Assembly (NCBI GenBank): GCA_023846275.1
Contig: JAIUJO010000191.1
Span: 744,001-808,000 of the forward strand
Source of the DNA: Vanilla planifolia
Taxonomy: Eukaryota; Streptophyta; Magnoliopsida; Asparagales; Orchidaceae
DNA length: 64,000 nt
Reading direction: 5' to 3'
Under the pieces are notes generated by a model. It saw only the letters and a program-made list of their open reading frames with translations, was not told the origin of the DNA and made no database searches. Each line of letters begins with the position of its first letter. The stretch's first letter is position 1. A program made the position numbers and the translations under genes. Positions 25,601 through 37,390 of this stretch are shown here, piece after piece.

Positions 25601-27835
25601 AAGACATGAGAAGTGTGGAATCAACAAGTTAATTGAATAGGGACATACAAATCCAATAAGAAAACAAGGAAACCTATGAACTTCCTCCTTAAAAGCTTTG
25701 ATTACTTAACAATGCCCTACAAATAATAATTGACAACATGAGGAGGTAGCCAAGCCATAAGAAGCATGACCACAAAAAATTAACTCTTGTGCAAAAGTGG
25801 TCTAAAACCAATCCAATCCCATTAGCCCAAAGAGATACAAAAATTTTAAAAAAAAGCACAATGGGCTTAATTATGGATGAAGGCATTTGCTAATATAAAC
25901 ATGGCATGACAACCAAAAAGTTCTAAAATAATGGCACAGCAATTCAAATCATCCATTATGACCTACACTAATCAATAAACCATTAAAATGTCTAAAAGGT
26001 ATTGCATCTCAAAAATCGAGGTTGTTGAGCATGACTTATGTAATTATAAAATATTTTTCCAAGATGCAAGAAAACATAGAAAGAACATTATGTGCTCCAA
26101 ACTTTGCTATCCATGAAGCAACACCATGATAATCACTTTAAAAAGTTTTAATTTCACAACTAATAGGTCACACTTGTAAGGCCCCACCATGTTGCATGCA
26201 TAGTAATACAAATAATGTGTGAGCCTTTCCACCCTGCATCATATAATGTAAAGGTAATAGCACACTCAGCCAACACATGGCCATTTGTAATTTGTACCAT
26301 AGAAGTTTAGCTATGACATTGACAAATATGACACAAAATGAAGGTCCAAGTTGTAAGAAAAGTGTGACAATTTCACATTGTGAAATGTCATGTCCCTATT
26401 AGAATGACACTTCATTCTTTCTTCATTTATTCTAAGAATTTGCAATGGTGAGAAAAAGCCATGAAATTCAGGTAGTAAATGTTATGTGAAGAATTCCAAC
26501 AAATAGGACTTTGGGTTGCTGCCATACATCATACAAAAAAATGGCAGGAACTATGATGATAAAGACATTATAGAAAGCACATGGCACTACCAAACTTTCA
26601 CTACAAAGTGAGCAAAAGTGCACTTCACAAAGCCCCACACAGATGAAAAAGAATGACACTTTGAACACACACAATCATAGGTCTCCGAAGGCCATCACCT
26701 TATACAAGAACAAACATATGACAGTGCTAAAAATCTCAAAAAATTGTTATGCCACAAGTCACATGAATAGGACATCACAAACCACATTTGAGAACAATGA
26801 ACTGTCGCACATGACTAAGGACGAAGAATAATATGCACAAAACCTTGTGCATATTTCATCATCCAACTTTTCTTCAGCATAAATGGCACCATGCAACACA
26901 TTAACACTTGCGAATTGCATGTTGTGATGGTTCCCTGAATGTGGATGGCAAGTCTTATAATAGGACATCACCTTATCAATGCACCAATAATCAATAATGG
27001 ATACATCCTAAACGAAGTTGCACTTTATGGGCTCCAATACACCCATGCATTGGATGTAATAAGGAGTGCATGTACTTGCTACCACAGGTGCAAATAGTAC
27101 ACAATTGGTGTTGTAGTGCACCTAGTGTTCTACCACACATGCAAGTACAACAACATGAGGCCAAAGCTACAACAAAGTATGCACAAACCCTATTACATAA
27201 CACACCATCCAATCATCTCTTTGCTATTAGTCACATCTTGTTACATATTTTTTAGAGGATTGTATGTTATGAAAATTCTTTCAATGAAGAAGTCTCTTAA
27301 TAAACCATCACCTTATCAAAGTGCCAGTAGCCTACAACTATAAAAATTTTAAAAAAAGTTACACTTCATGAGCCTCATTAGTCATGCACAAAAGATGTTA
27401 GGCACATATAAATTGGCTTTTTGAAGGGGACATAATGCTGTAGAATTCATAGTTCTCTATAGTGTATCATTAGGGGTGCATCATAACAAGCACAAACCCT
27501 AACGCATGTTGCAACATCTAACTTTTACTTTTTTTGCAAGATATATCACCCACCAAATTTCTCTTTATGGATTCCATATTATGACAATTCCATCATGAAG
27601 GAATCCAAGTCACCCAATAATGTTTCACCTTATCCATGTGTCAATAGCGCATAGTGCTAAAGATTCAAAAATGAGTTTGTAACTCATTTTGAGGGCCCGA
27701 TATATCATGTGCATAGGATGTCGTATGACATGCATGGAGTAACTACTATGTAAGTGAAGTCCATTTCCAAGCATGTGCATAGTCACCTATCTTGCACATA
27801 GCTACACCAACATGTGGAATGTCTCATACAGCATG
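25600..27835 (-). repeat. tandem repeat rep2, unit about 350 bp, - orientation
   Basis: On the - strand a block like GGGCT..TGAAGTG.AACTT recurs near 27700, 27370, 27010 and 26640, and a block GATAAGGTGATG..CTATTA recurs with it (near 27640, 27320, 26970 and 26700). Units are about 330-370 bp and well diverged. From about 26200 down to 25600 the sequence becomes a non-repeated end that aligns with 44478-44820 on the + strand, including GTGTGACCTATTAGTT and TTTTAAAGTGATTA. Short open frames inside are chance. The array abuts satellite array 2 at about 27840. Confidence 0.7.
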
Positions 27836-27849
27836 GAAAAACCAAAAAA

Positions 27850-30800
27850 ATGTTTAAAAAAATAGATGATGTTTTAATTAAATAGAGCTTGACATGATGA
27901 GTTCATTATAATTTTTTCATCTTGATAGAAAACAACATTTCAACTAGTGTAAATCATTAAAGAAAATAAACATAAATAATAATTTATTATTTTAATATTA
28001 AATAATTATCTACTAAGATTAAAATGATATAAATTGAAGGGATTGAATACGTCCACATGCATTACACATAAATCTCACATGAGATGAGATTTAGAATTGT
28101 AAAGAAACATAAGTAAATCAAAGACAATAATTTAAATAAATGAGATAAATTTTAAGGAAATGTTCTATTCCAAGGTACTAAAGAGTTTGAATGTAACATT
28201 GTTGAACATCAGATCAAGTATGATGTGAAATTTCCCATAAAAACACCATAATCATAAAAAATAAAAATATTTAAAAAAATGTGAAAATTTATGTTACATT
28301 TGAAAATGCTCGTTTAAATTAATTCAATGATGTTTATTTTATATTAATCGGACCTCTTGTGGAATCACAAAGAAATATAAAACAAAATAAGTAAAAAAGA
28401 TAATTTTTTTTCAATATTAAGTAAATATATAATAAAGCTAAAATTAGATAAAATGATGTTATATATTATAATAAAAATTATTTTCTTATATTAAATAAAT
28501 ATATATTAAAGGTGTGAGATTAATTGAAACAAAATAATATAGTAAAACCAAAGTGTTGTAATGTTCATATTAGATGACAATTAGAGTTACACTGTAATAT
28601 AAGAAAATCTAATTAGAACTTTCATGAAATAAGATAAATTATGTTAGAAAGTTGTATACAAAATATTAATGAGATCAGCATCTGTTATTTTAAAATAAGT
28701 TATGAATTAAAATACCTCATAAAATATACCAAAATCGTAAAAAATAAATCAAATAAAAAATGAATATTTAGTTAGAAATATCTCATTAGGATGAGTCCAA
28801 TGATGTTAGTTTTTTATTTGTTAAATTCTATTTGGAATTAATTCAAGTTACAATTTTAAATAATAATAAAAAACTACTTTTTTAACGTTATGTAAATTAA
28901 TAATAAAGCTTAGCTGAGGAAAATTAAAGACATGTAATATCACAAAATTATTATGAGAACATTGAAAAAAAGAGATTAATCATATAGAAAATTTGCATTC
29001 AAAGATAATAAGATGATTTTGTATAACATCTACGATCATAAAATCATGTACAAATTAAAATCTCTTAAAATGTACAAACATTAGATAGAGCCCAACAAGT
29101 GTAACATCATCTTAAAATATTCTTGTTTGAAATTACTACAAATTACCAAAGTAAATAATAAAAAATTATTATTACAATATTAAAGCTTGAATGTGATAAA
29201 GTTAGGCAATGCAAAACAACCAAATCAAAACAATAGAGACATGACATGAAAATAGATTTAGATGTATACGCTAATATAACCAAACAAAGAAAAAATTTGA
29301 GTAAATGATATAAATTACTTGAGAAACATATATTCTAAGCACATAAAAGATCAAGCGTAATATCATCAAATGTCAAATATGGTAGGAATAAAGATGTTCA
29401 GTAAAGCATACAAAAACTTTATAACATAAAATATCTAAAAATATTTAAATGAGTATTTAATTGGATAGACCTTGTCAAGGCGAGTCCAATGATGACTTTT
29501 TCATCTCGATTGAACCTCATTTTGTAAAATTATTATTCTATCATTTGGAAAATATATAAATAAAACAAGAGATTTGTGAAATTCAAGTAATGTGAAACAA
29601 GATAAATTATAAGAGAAAGTAGCATTTCAGCTATGCAAACAAGATTGGACATAACATCCTAGACTAACAACTTGGTCAAACAATAAGCATCCACATTCCT
29701 TGCTAAAACCATGCAAAGGAAAATATTTAAAAAATATTGAACTTATTAATTACTTTGATGGGGCACATAGAGTCGGGTCTAGCAATAATTGTTTTTTGAA
29801 ATTGGAACCTCATTTGGAATTATAGTAAATTGCCAAAAAAGTAAACATAAATAATATTAAATTATAATTTTTTATCTAAAGTAAATAAATAGTAAAAGTT
29901 AAATGAGTTCAATTGAAGCAAAGTAAAATAAAACAATTAAAAAGTTATGAACATGACACGAAAAGAGATTTAGATGTATATTGTAATATAACCAAACAAA
30001 AAAAATACTTTGAAGAAATAAGATAAATTATAAGAGAAAGTTACTTTCTAAACACGCAAAAGATGAAGTGTAATATCCTCGATTTTCAAATATGATACAA
30101 ATATAAATGTCTCATAAAGTAATGCTAAAACCTTATAAAATAAAATTTCTCAAAAAATTTAATTGGTTAAACTTGTCAAGGTTCATCCAATGTTTATTTT
30201 TTCATCTCAATCGAACACCATTTTTTAAACTTATTATTTTAATATTTTTAAAATATATAAACTAAAGAATAGATTTGTAAAACTAAGGAAATGTAATATT
30301 GCCAAACGAGCCATAAAATTTGAAGAAATTAGGTCATTTATAAGGGAAAGTACCATTTCCATTATTCAAAAAAAATCAAGCATAACATCCTTGATTAACA
30401 ACTGAGGCAAAATGTAAACATTTGCATTCCCTATCAAGACTTTTAAAAAGAAAATGAATATAAATATAAAAGTGATTATTTAATTAGATGGAGTTCATTA
30501 AGGCAACTCTAACAATGATTATATTTTCTTAATTAGATCTAATTTGGAATTATTGTGAATTACAAAAAGAAAATAAACATAAATAAAAATAAATTATTGT
30601 TTTAATATTAAGTAAATAGATACTAAAGTTCAAATGAGCTTAGTTCGATTAATGTAAAATACCCAAATCAAAACGTTATAAAAATGGCACGAAAGGAGAT
30701 TTAGATTTATATGGAAATATAAAAAAAAAGTGAAAAAGTTCAAAAACTTTGATAAATAGTAAGAGAAAGTCGCATTCTGAGCACATAAAGGTCAAGCAAA

Positions 30801-32450
30801 ATATCCTTAACTGTGAAATATCCTACAAATCAAAGCTTCTCATATGCATACAAAAACTCTACAAAAATAAATATCTAAAAAATTATTTAAATGACTATTT
30901 AATTGGATACAGCTTGTCAAGGTTAGTCCAATGATGTCTTATTCGTCTCAATCGAACCTTATTTTGTGAAATTACTGTTTTAGTATTTAGAAAATATATG
31001 AGTTAATAATAGATTTATAAAATAGAAGCAATGTAATTTTGCTAAATAAGGATTAAAATTAGAAGAAATGAGATAAATTACATGAAAGAAAATTTCCATG
31101 TATATGGTAATATAATAAGACAAATCAAAACATTTGAAGAAATCGGCCAACTTATAAGAGAAAGTCACATTCAAAGCACATAAAAGATCAAATGTAACAT
31201 CCTCAATTGTTAAATGTGATACATATCAAAATATCTAATAATAAAAACCAAAACTCCACAAAATAAAATATCTAAAAATATTGAAATTAGTATTTAATTA
31301 AATTTTCATTAGTCAAGTCGAGTCCAATTATGATTTTTTCATCTCCATTAAGCCTCATTTTGTATAACTATTATTTTAATTCTTAGCAATTATATAAATT
31401 AGAGGTTTGTGAAGTTGAAGTGATGCAACATAGCCAAATGAGATTTAAAATTGGAAGAAATGAGAAAAATTATTAGGGAAAGTTACATTTCCATTATGTA
31501 AAAAAGATTGAGCATAGCATCTAAGATCAACAACTCGATCAAGCACTAGATGTTCACATTCCGTACCAAAACCTTTAGAAATAAAATATCAAGACATATA
31601 TAATTGATTTTTTGTTTGACGGAGCTCATCAAGATGAGTCCAATAATAACTTTTCTTAATCAAACTTCCTTTAAAATTACTATAAATTATCAATAGAAAT
31701 TAACATAAATAATAAAAAATTATTATTTTTAATGTTAATTAAATCGATAATAAAGTCAGAAATGAGTTTAAATGAGGTAATGCAATGCAACTAAATTGAG
31801 GAAATGTAAAATTCCCATGAGTTAAGAAATAGTGATTCTTATAAATGTAAAAAAATCATAGAGAAAATATTAAAAAAATGAGATAAAGTATATTATAATG
31901 TTGTACTCCAAGATACTAAAGAAATCAAGTGTAACATTCTCAATCATCAAATCATGAAGTATCAACATATCTAATAAAGTGCGCTAAAAAGTAATAGAGT
32001 TTTTCAAGTCGAGTTCAACAATGCTTGTTTTAAAATAATTAATAATTTAAAATTAAATAATAAAAAAGAACAATAAAATATGATTTTAAGATTATATAAT
32101 GTATATTAAAGAACAAATTTGTTAAATTGAAGTATCATAATATAACTAAATCAAGGTGATATAAACAACACATAAGAGAAGAACTGGTAGTAGATAGTAA
32201 TATAACTAAGGAAAGTAAAATCAAATAAAATCATGAGGTAAATTACTTAGGGTAATTGTATTCCAAGATGCTAAAAAAATTTAGAAAAATGCTTTTGTTT
32301 TACAAATCAAGTACTATTTGAAATTTGTTATAAAATTATAAAAAGAAATATTTATATGGATTGGGATTAGTGAGATGTGCCTATTGAAGTTTGAGTCATC
32401 TTAATCATGGCTTGTTAGTAATAACTAAGAAATAGTAAAGGAAAAAACAT
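27850..32450 (-). repeat. degenerate satellite array 2, same family as array 1, inverted
   Basis: The reverse complement of the array 1 monomer recurs here. Anchors such as AATTACCAAAGTAAA..AATAATAAA and GACTTGTCAAGGCGAGTCCAATGATG-type blocks occur about every 330-410 bp (near 27950, 28365, 29140, 29520, 29835, 30225, 30555, 30960, 31350, 31690, 32035 and 32430). About 12 units are present. Between 29150 and 31700 the units are better preserved and fall into two alternating types. The array ends where LINE C begins. No genes. Confidence 0.88.
29150..31700 (-). repeat. higher-order A/B dimers within satellite array 2, period about 710 bp
   Basis: Type A units carry the AATT.CCAAA.GTAAACATAAATAA block (29140, 29835, 30555, 31690). 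Type B units instead carry TTGTAAAATTATTATTTTA..ATTTAGAAAA (29520, 30225, 30960, 31350). Flanking blocks alternate too: 'GCACATAAAAGATCAAG' follows A, while 'AGCATAACATCC..GA..AACAACT' follows B. A-to-A and B-to-B distances are 695-735 bp. One dimer (around 31000-31150) has lost the middle of its B unit. Confidence 0.65.
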
Positions 32451-32646
32451 AAATAATAATGCATTTTTAATTAAATAATATGTAAAGAAAAAGATACACG
32501 CTTTGGTCCAGTGAAGCATAACATGTCGATGCCATCATGCCTCTTCTAAAGCCATGGCCTTATGTCAAGAAGTAATTCATTGTGCCTAATGATCATGTTC
32601 TAACACTAGTAAACCATATTTAGATTCCTTAAGGTGAAGCTACTCT

Positions 32647-33512
32647 TTATTTTTTTAATAAAGCCATTACTTTGCTAAATTTAGTGGACAAACTATTTAT
32701 TGGATTTTCGATAACAATCCTTTTCCAAGCCATCTGTACTACTATAGTTGAATGTGAAAATGATAGCCATAAGTTTTCAAAATGGGTTCTCTTACTAGTT
32801 TTATTTAATAATAACTTTCTAAATTGAATAAGCAGAGGAAAGTGGTCTTTGGTTATATAGAGAAATTGTGTTACTTTTGTACTCAGGTGTGCTTGTATAC
32901 CATCAATATTCATAAATTCTCATGTATCCTATCATATCCATGAGTACTCCTCTCCTACTTATGGAACCAAGTGAACCTATTTACAATGCATTCCAAGTTA
33001 GTCAATTCTAGATCACGAATGAAGCTGGAGAACTCATACTAATCTTGCCAACTTCTAAAAGTTTCCCCTTTTTCTTATTCTATGCAAGTAAAATGTTTTA
33101 ATGCTCTGTAACAGTCAATGATCTGCCATGTTTTATTGATTCTCTTATTTTAACCTTGGCCACCTTGTGATTAATATAATCTTTTGATGAACACACTGCA
33201 TAACACCACCAAGAGTAGTTGACGTCATATCTTACGTGGATAGCAAACACCTAAGAGGAAAAATTCACAATCTCAAGCTCTACTTACTTCCTGCATAAAA
33301 TCACAATACCCCTTAACAATATAGTAAATGATTGAATAAAGTAGTTTCAATTGCTACCCAGAAGTTGATCTACCTTAGGCCTTTTAAAGTTCTCCACCTA
33401 AGTTTCCAACAAAGCGATTATGAAAAGCCTATTTTCCCTTACTAAGCACTCTAAGTAGGTATGAGATTTCTTATCTCTAATCACTTGAATTTTCCACACA
33501 GAAAATGTAGCC
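32647..33512 (-). pseudogene. LINE C endonuclease (EEP) domain
   Basis: Reading down the - strand: VWKIQVIRDKK (about 33510, the 'WN.RG..' start), ALLET (33414-33398, carrying the metal-binding Glu of 'LLET'), FTWFHK (about 32982, the 'FTW.N' motif), then the end of the domain THFENLWLSFS and VQMAWKRIVIENPINSLSTKF (32800-32660), which match the 'FRFEN.W..H..F...V...W......GNP...L..KLK..K' tail of plant LINE endonucleases. The last 88 codons (32913-32647) are still open. Earlier parts have stops and frame changes. The GDFN and SDH motifs are not clearly readable. The domain would nick target DNA during retrotransposition. Confidence 0.75.
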
Positions 33513-35971
33513 ATATTTTATTAACTAAAAAACAAGCTTTTAGATAGACTATGCACCTCTACAGCACTCCTTACTATGTTCATTCTACACTTTAGAGGCA
33601 CCACACATCTACAGTAGAAAATGCGACTCAAACACTTCATGGCATTCGTTCCACTATTCAAAATTAGTCTGCTTTAACAACTTGAGTCCTCAAAGTTAAT
33701 TGTCCATAAATTACTTACCCAATTTGAATTTAGCACAGGTCAGGCAGTTGTATACCCTACCAACTATTTGAAATTGAGTAAAGATTTTTGCTCTAAATAT
33801 TGCTCCACCTCTAGAAGATTCCCTCCTCTCTCTTAAAAATATAGACATCTTCAAGCAAATAAAGAGGCTCTTTCCCTTATAAATATTCTAAAATAATTCA
33901 TCTAGGTCCATTCGATAATGTTGTTTCTCAAAACCAGCATATCGTTTCTCCAAATTGGTCCTTAATGTAGTTAACTAATATACACAAGTTCCTTAGATGC
34001 AAAATAAATCTCTCAAAGTCTAATTCCCCATAGCTTCCTATCCTTTGAAAACTAGATGAAATACCAAAATTGAATATAGTGTTTTGCATAAATTTTACCC
34101 TTTAGAAAGGTAGGTCAATCATTCCTCAGCAAATATCATGAACATTATTTGAATCATCCATCACTTACAATATCTCCAAGGACACCACAACAAATACATC
34201 TTCAACAATTAAACATCCGTTATGTTTCAATTTTGAATACTTCCTCCATTACAAACACTAGAAAGATTTGCAAACTTGTTGATTAGCATATCCAAAAGAA
34301 ATGTACCATTGCTTCTTTCTACATCATAGATGTTAGCATGTTCAAGCCAAGCTTCAGCTATATCCCTCAAGATCAAAACCACGTAGGTAGCCAAATACCA
34401 CTAGATTATATTCCAAGTGAAATTCACGAGATGAGTAGCAATACAATAGTATCGAAACCTCCTTTATGTTTGTGCGACACACTTAAAATACCATAATTCA
34501 TAACAAGGTAAAGCCATGAGCAATACCAAATAAAATTTCCCAGTGAACCTAGTAATAATTCAGGATACAAGAGGCTACTACTAATTTCTCTCTCAAATCC
34601 AATGTTTTTTACAATACCACCATTTCTTATTTTTTAATTTTCAAAATTTCAGGGAAGAACCTTTATTCATTTTTATTTTTAGTGTCATCTCTAAATTATT
34701 TAGTAGTTCTTTTGCACCTTTTTTGGGCACTAGGAGATGCCACTATTATGAATGGATAGAGATTGTACAAGTCTTACACTTTTTTCCATAATCTACTACA
34801 TAAACTATGAGGAATAATTAAGGACATCATGCACTTCTTTATTACTTGATGGATATTGCTTTTTATTTGTAATAATTTGATTATTCCCTTATGCTCTCTA
34901 TTTTGATGACTACTTTATCTTAGATGAACCCCTACTATGCCAAACATTCAAGGTTTGAGATCTACCCCTATGCAAAAATTGTGTCATATCTTTAAGCTTG
35001 CAGTACTTATTACTCTCTTGCCTACCCATATCATTTAAAATCTTCCGTAATCTCTTCTTCTATGTTACACATACACTCATGCTCCCAAACCTTATTAATT
35101 CTCATCATGGGCTTCTATTTGCATTTGTGTCAAACCCACCCTCATATTCTTATCATGATTAGGTCCTTTTTCTATTGAATAGAAGCTGTCTAATGCAATC
35201 GTATTATGAATCAACATCTTAAGTACACATATCCTTAAAGTTGTTCCTACCTTACCACAAGTGAAGTATATAGAGGGTAGTCCCTCATACTAAAACCCCT
35301 GAAAAAGATCATCTTATTTGCCCATTGAACCACAGAATAATACCAAGTGGCATTAAAAGTTCTATTCATATACATACCCTAGAAAGTAATGACTACAACA
35401 TTTCAACCATCTAATCATTAATCTAATTAGACTCATCCATGAATTAAGTAATGTGTAAAATGTTTTACATGTCCAAAAAAATAAGAGGGAGTGCCTAAAA
35501 AGAAACCCAAACTTAGCATCACATAATTGCTGAAGTATTAGACTCAAAACAATTTGTTTACATTTCAAATCCAAAATGAGGCCTACATCCTTCCAGGGTC
35601 CTCTCAACCACATAGAATCTCTACTTGTAGTTAACTCCAGGAATAAACAAAAGCACCTGGCTAATAAATCTAGAATTTGAAACCCATTGAAATGTCCTCA
35701 TCTACATTAGAGTATTCTAGCAATCCATTGCAAAGACAAAAAACCACAATACACTCTACAACTAAATCATACAAGTGATAGCAAACTCATCGATCACAAT
35801 CGTAATTCAAATGGAATATTTTATTGTTAATTATGAGAGGATATAGTTCAGTGCCAGCCTCAACAAATCTAAATTTGTTTATCTGTTCATGTAATTAATA
35901 AGGGGACCTCCTAAAGCAATGTTATTATCGTTGTCTTTGTCCCTCTCATAAAAGCTTCCTTAAAGCTCACC

Positions 35972-36412
35972 TTACCCAAGCTTTTTGCTATATGATTTCC
36001 ATTTAGAGAAATTTTCTACCATTTGAACATTTTCACAAAACTTTGCATGCACCTTTGTACATAAACCTATTTTAGTATCAATTTGATATGCAATAAGCTC
36101 CTTTGAGGTAGTACATAATAGCATATGCTCATTCAACTTCAGTTCACCATTTAGTACGTTTGGCACTTCAATCTCATTCCTTATCATTAACATGCACACT
36201 TTAATAGTTAAAGAATTCCACATCCTTGAAGATTCATCTGCATCATCCTCAGATGAATTATTATCACAAAAAAATTCATCAGACTGTGACTGTTCTAGTG
36301 ATGTCACTACATTGTTCCATTTGCTTCCCTTAGGTCGACCACTATAATTTCTTAGATCATAGTCTACAAGAACAACACCAGCATCCTTATTATTTTCCTT
36401 TGTTTGGGTCAA
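35972..36412 (-). pseudogene. LINE C ORF1-like fragment with AT-hook-like motif
   Basis: The longest open frame of the window, 146 codons. It starts MTQTKENNKDAG. Residues about 25-31 read GRPKGSK, the core of an AT-hook, and about 39-62 form an acidic and Ser-rich stretch (SEDDADESS). The rest (EVPNVLNGELKLNEHML and onward) is not assigned. LINE D has a related frame at 45414-45623, and its upstream part shows the same acidic tract (SFEDDDGES). Position upstream of the endonuclease suggests ORF1. No zinc knuckle was found. The open frame may have survived by chance. Confidence 0.5.
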
Positions 36413-36599
36413 AACTTATTCATCAACCACTAATTCTGGGGATAATATGATCATGCTAGCCCTTATATTTTGTAATCTTTCTAGATTTTATAGTTGGCCA
36501 TTGATAACTACTTTATATAGCTACTTAGGAAGTTATTTATTCCATTTTCATTTTAGAGTTTGCAAGAAGTAGAATGAAGTACATGCCTAAACATGCCTT

Positions 36600-37390
36600 T
36601 TAATGCAGTGACAACTCCAATTGGAACAAAAATATATCCATGCTTCTTCTATTCCTCCAAGTTCTATCTCTTACCTCCATATACCTCTCACTACAAACAA
36701 CACCATCCCCTTGGACAAAAAATATATTTTGATCATCCTCCCTCCAACAAAGTCACCAACATTGCCAATGTCTTCTTCCACCAACCTGTAGGAGTATGGT
36801 CATGTGGCAAAAACTTAAACACATTGATAGGAGACTAGAGCCAGGACTGGAACCTATAGCCTAATTTAATGCAATATTGGGAGGCTTATCAAATCTAGAA
36901 AAAGCAAGGATCGACAAATTGAGAGTTTTTCTTAATTTTATGGGTGGTGGTGTGTGGCCATTCTTACTTGGTGAAGAGATTTATTAGGTTAATCTTGTTA
37001 ATGAGTGGGACCTCACCCTATTAACTAACTCTATGAGGTGCAAGACCTATTGCCAACTTTTTAAAAGGACTATGGCCACTTAAACCATGGAAGTTTGTGG
37101 TATTAATAAGTTTATGATTCCCTTAGATGTCATTGGCCACATGAATGCTACATTAACTTATTCAATGAGTCCATTGCCTTCATTAAATGGCCTATGTAAT
37201 CTTGCAAAAATTTCATGTTAATGAGTGTTGATCATTTCAATATTTGGCCATCAACCATAAATTCCTACTAAGTGTTTGTAATCATCTTGCATTTATGATG
37301 TCACTACACTTTGTACAAACTACCAATTGCTCCTACAAATTGAAAGGTTAAGTGAAGTGTTTGGATCACTAAAATCAAAGAAATTTTCCG
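36600..37390. other. stretch between LINE C and X1, unassigned
   Basis: Contains an 81-codon open frame (36593-36838, +) with no recognisable motif. No alignment with the shorter LINE D-X2 junction was evident. This block is either specific to this copy or was lost from the other. Confidence 0.4.

Larger units (their letters stand above)
32480..36600 (-). mobile_element. LINE copy C: ORF1-like part and endonuclease, 3'-truncated
   Basis: On the - strand the 5' side (36412-35972) holds an open ORF1-like fragment and the 3' side (33512-32647) an apurinic-type endonuclease of the plant LINE class. The reverse transcriptase that should follow is absent: the element stops where satellite array 2 begins (about 32460). 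The stretch 34590-36500 aligns with LINE D (44840-45700), with gaps. X1 lies upstream in the antisense orientation. The part from 33520 to 35970 is decayed, with no motif I can name. Confidence 0.75.

Noticed and set aside
36593-36838. 81-codon + strand open frame as a gene
   Set aside because: No motif, no matching frame in the sister block, and the length is compatible with chance.
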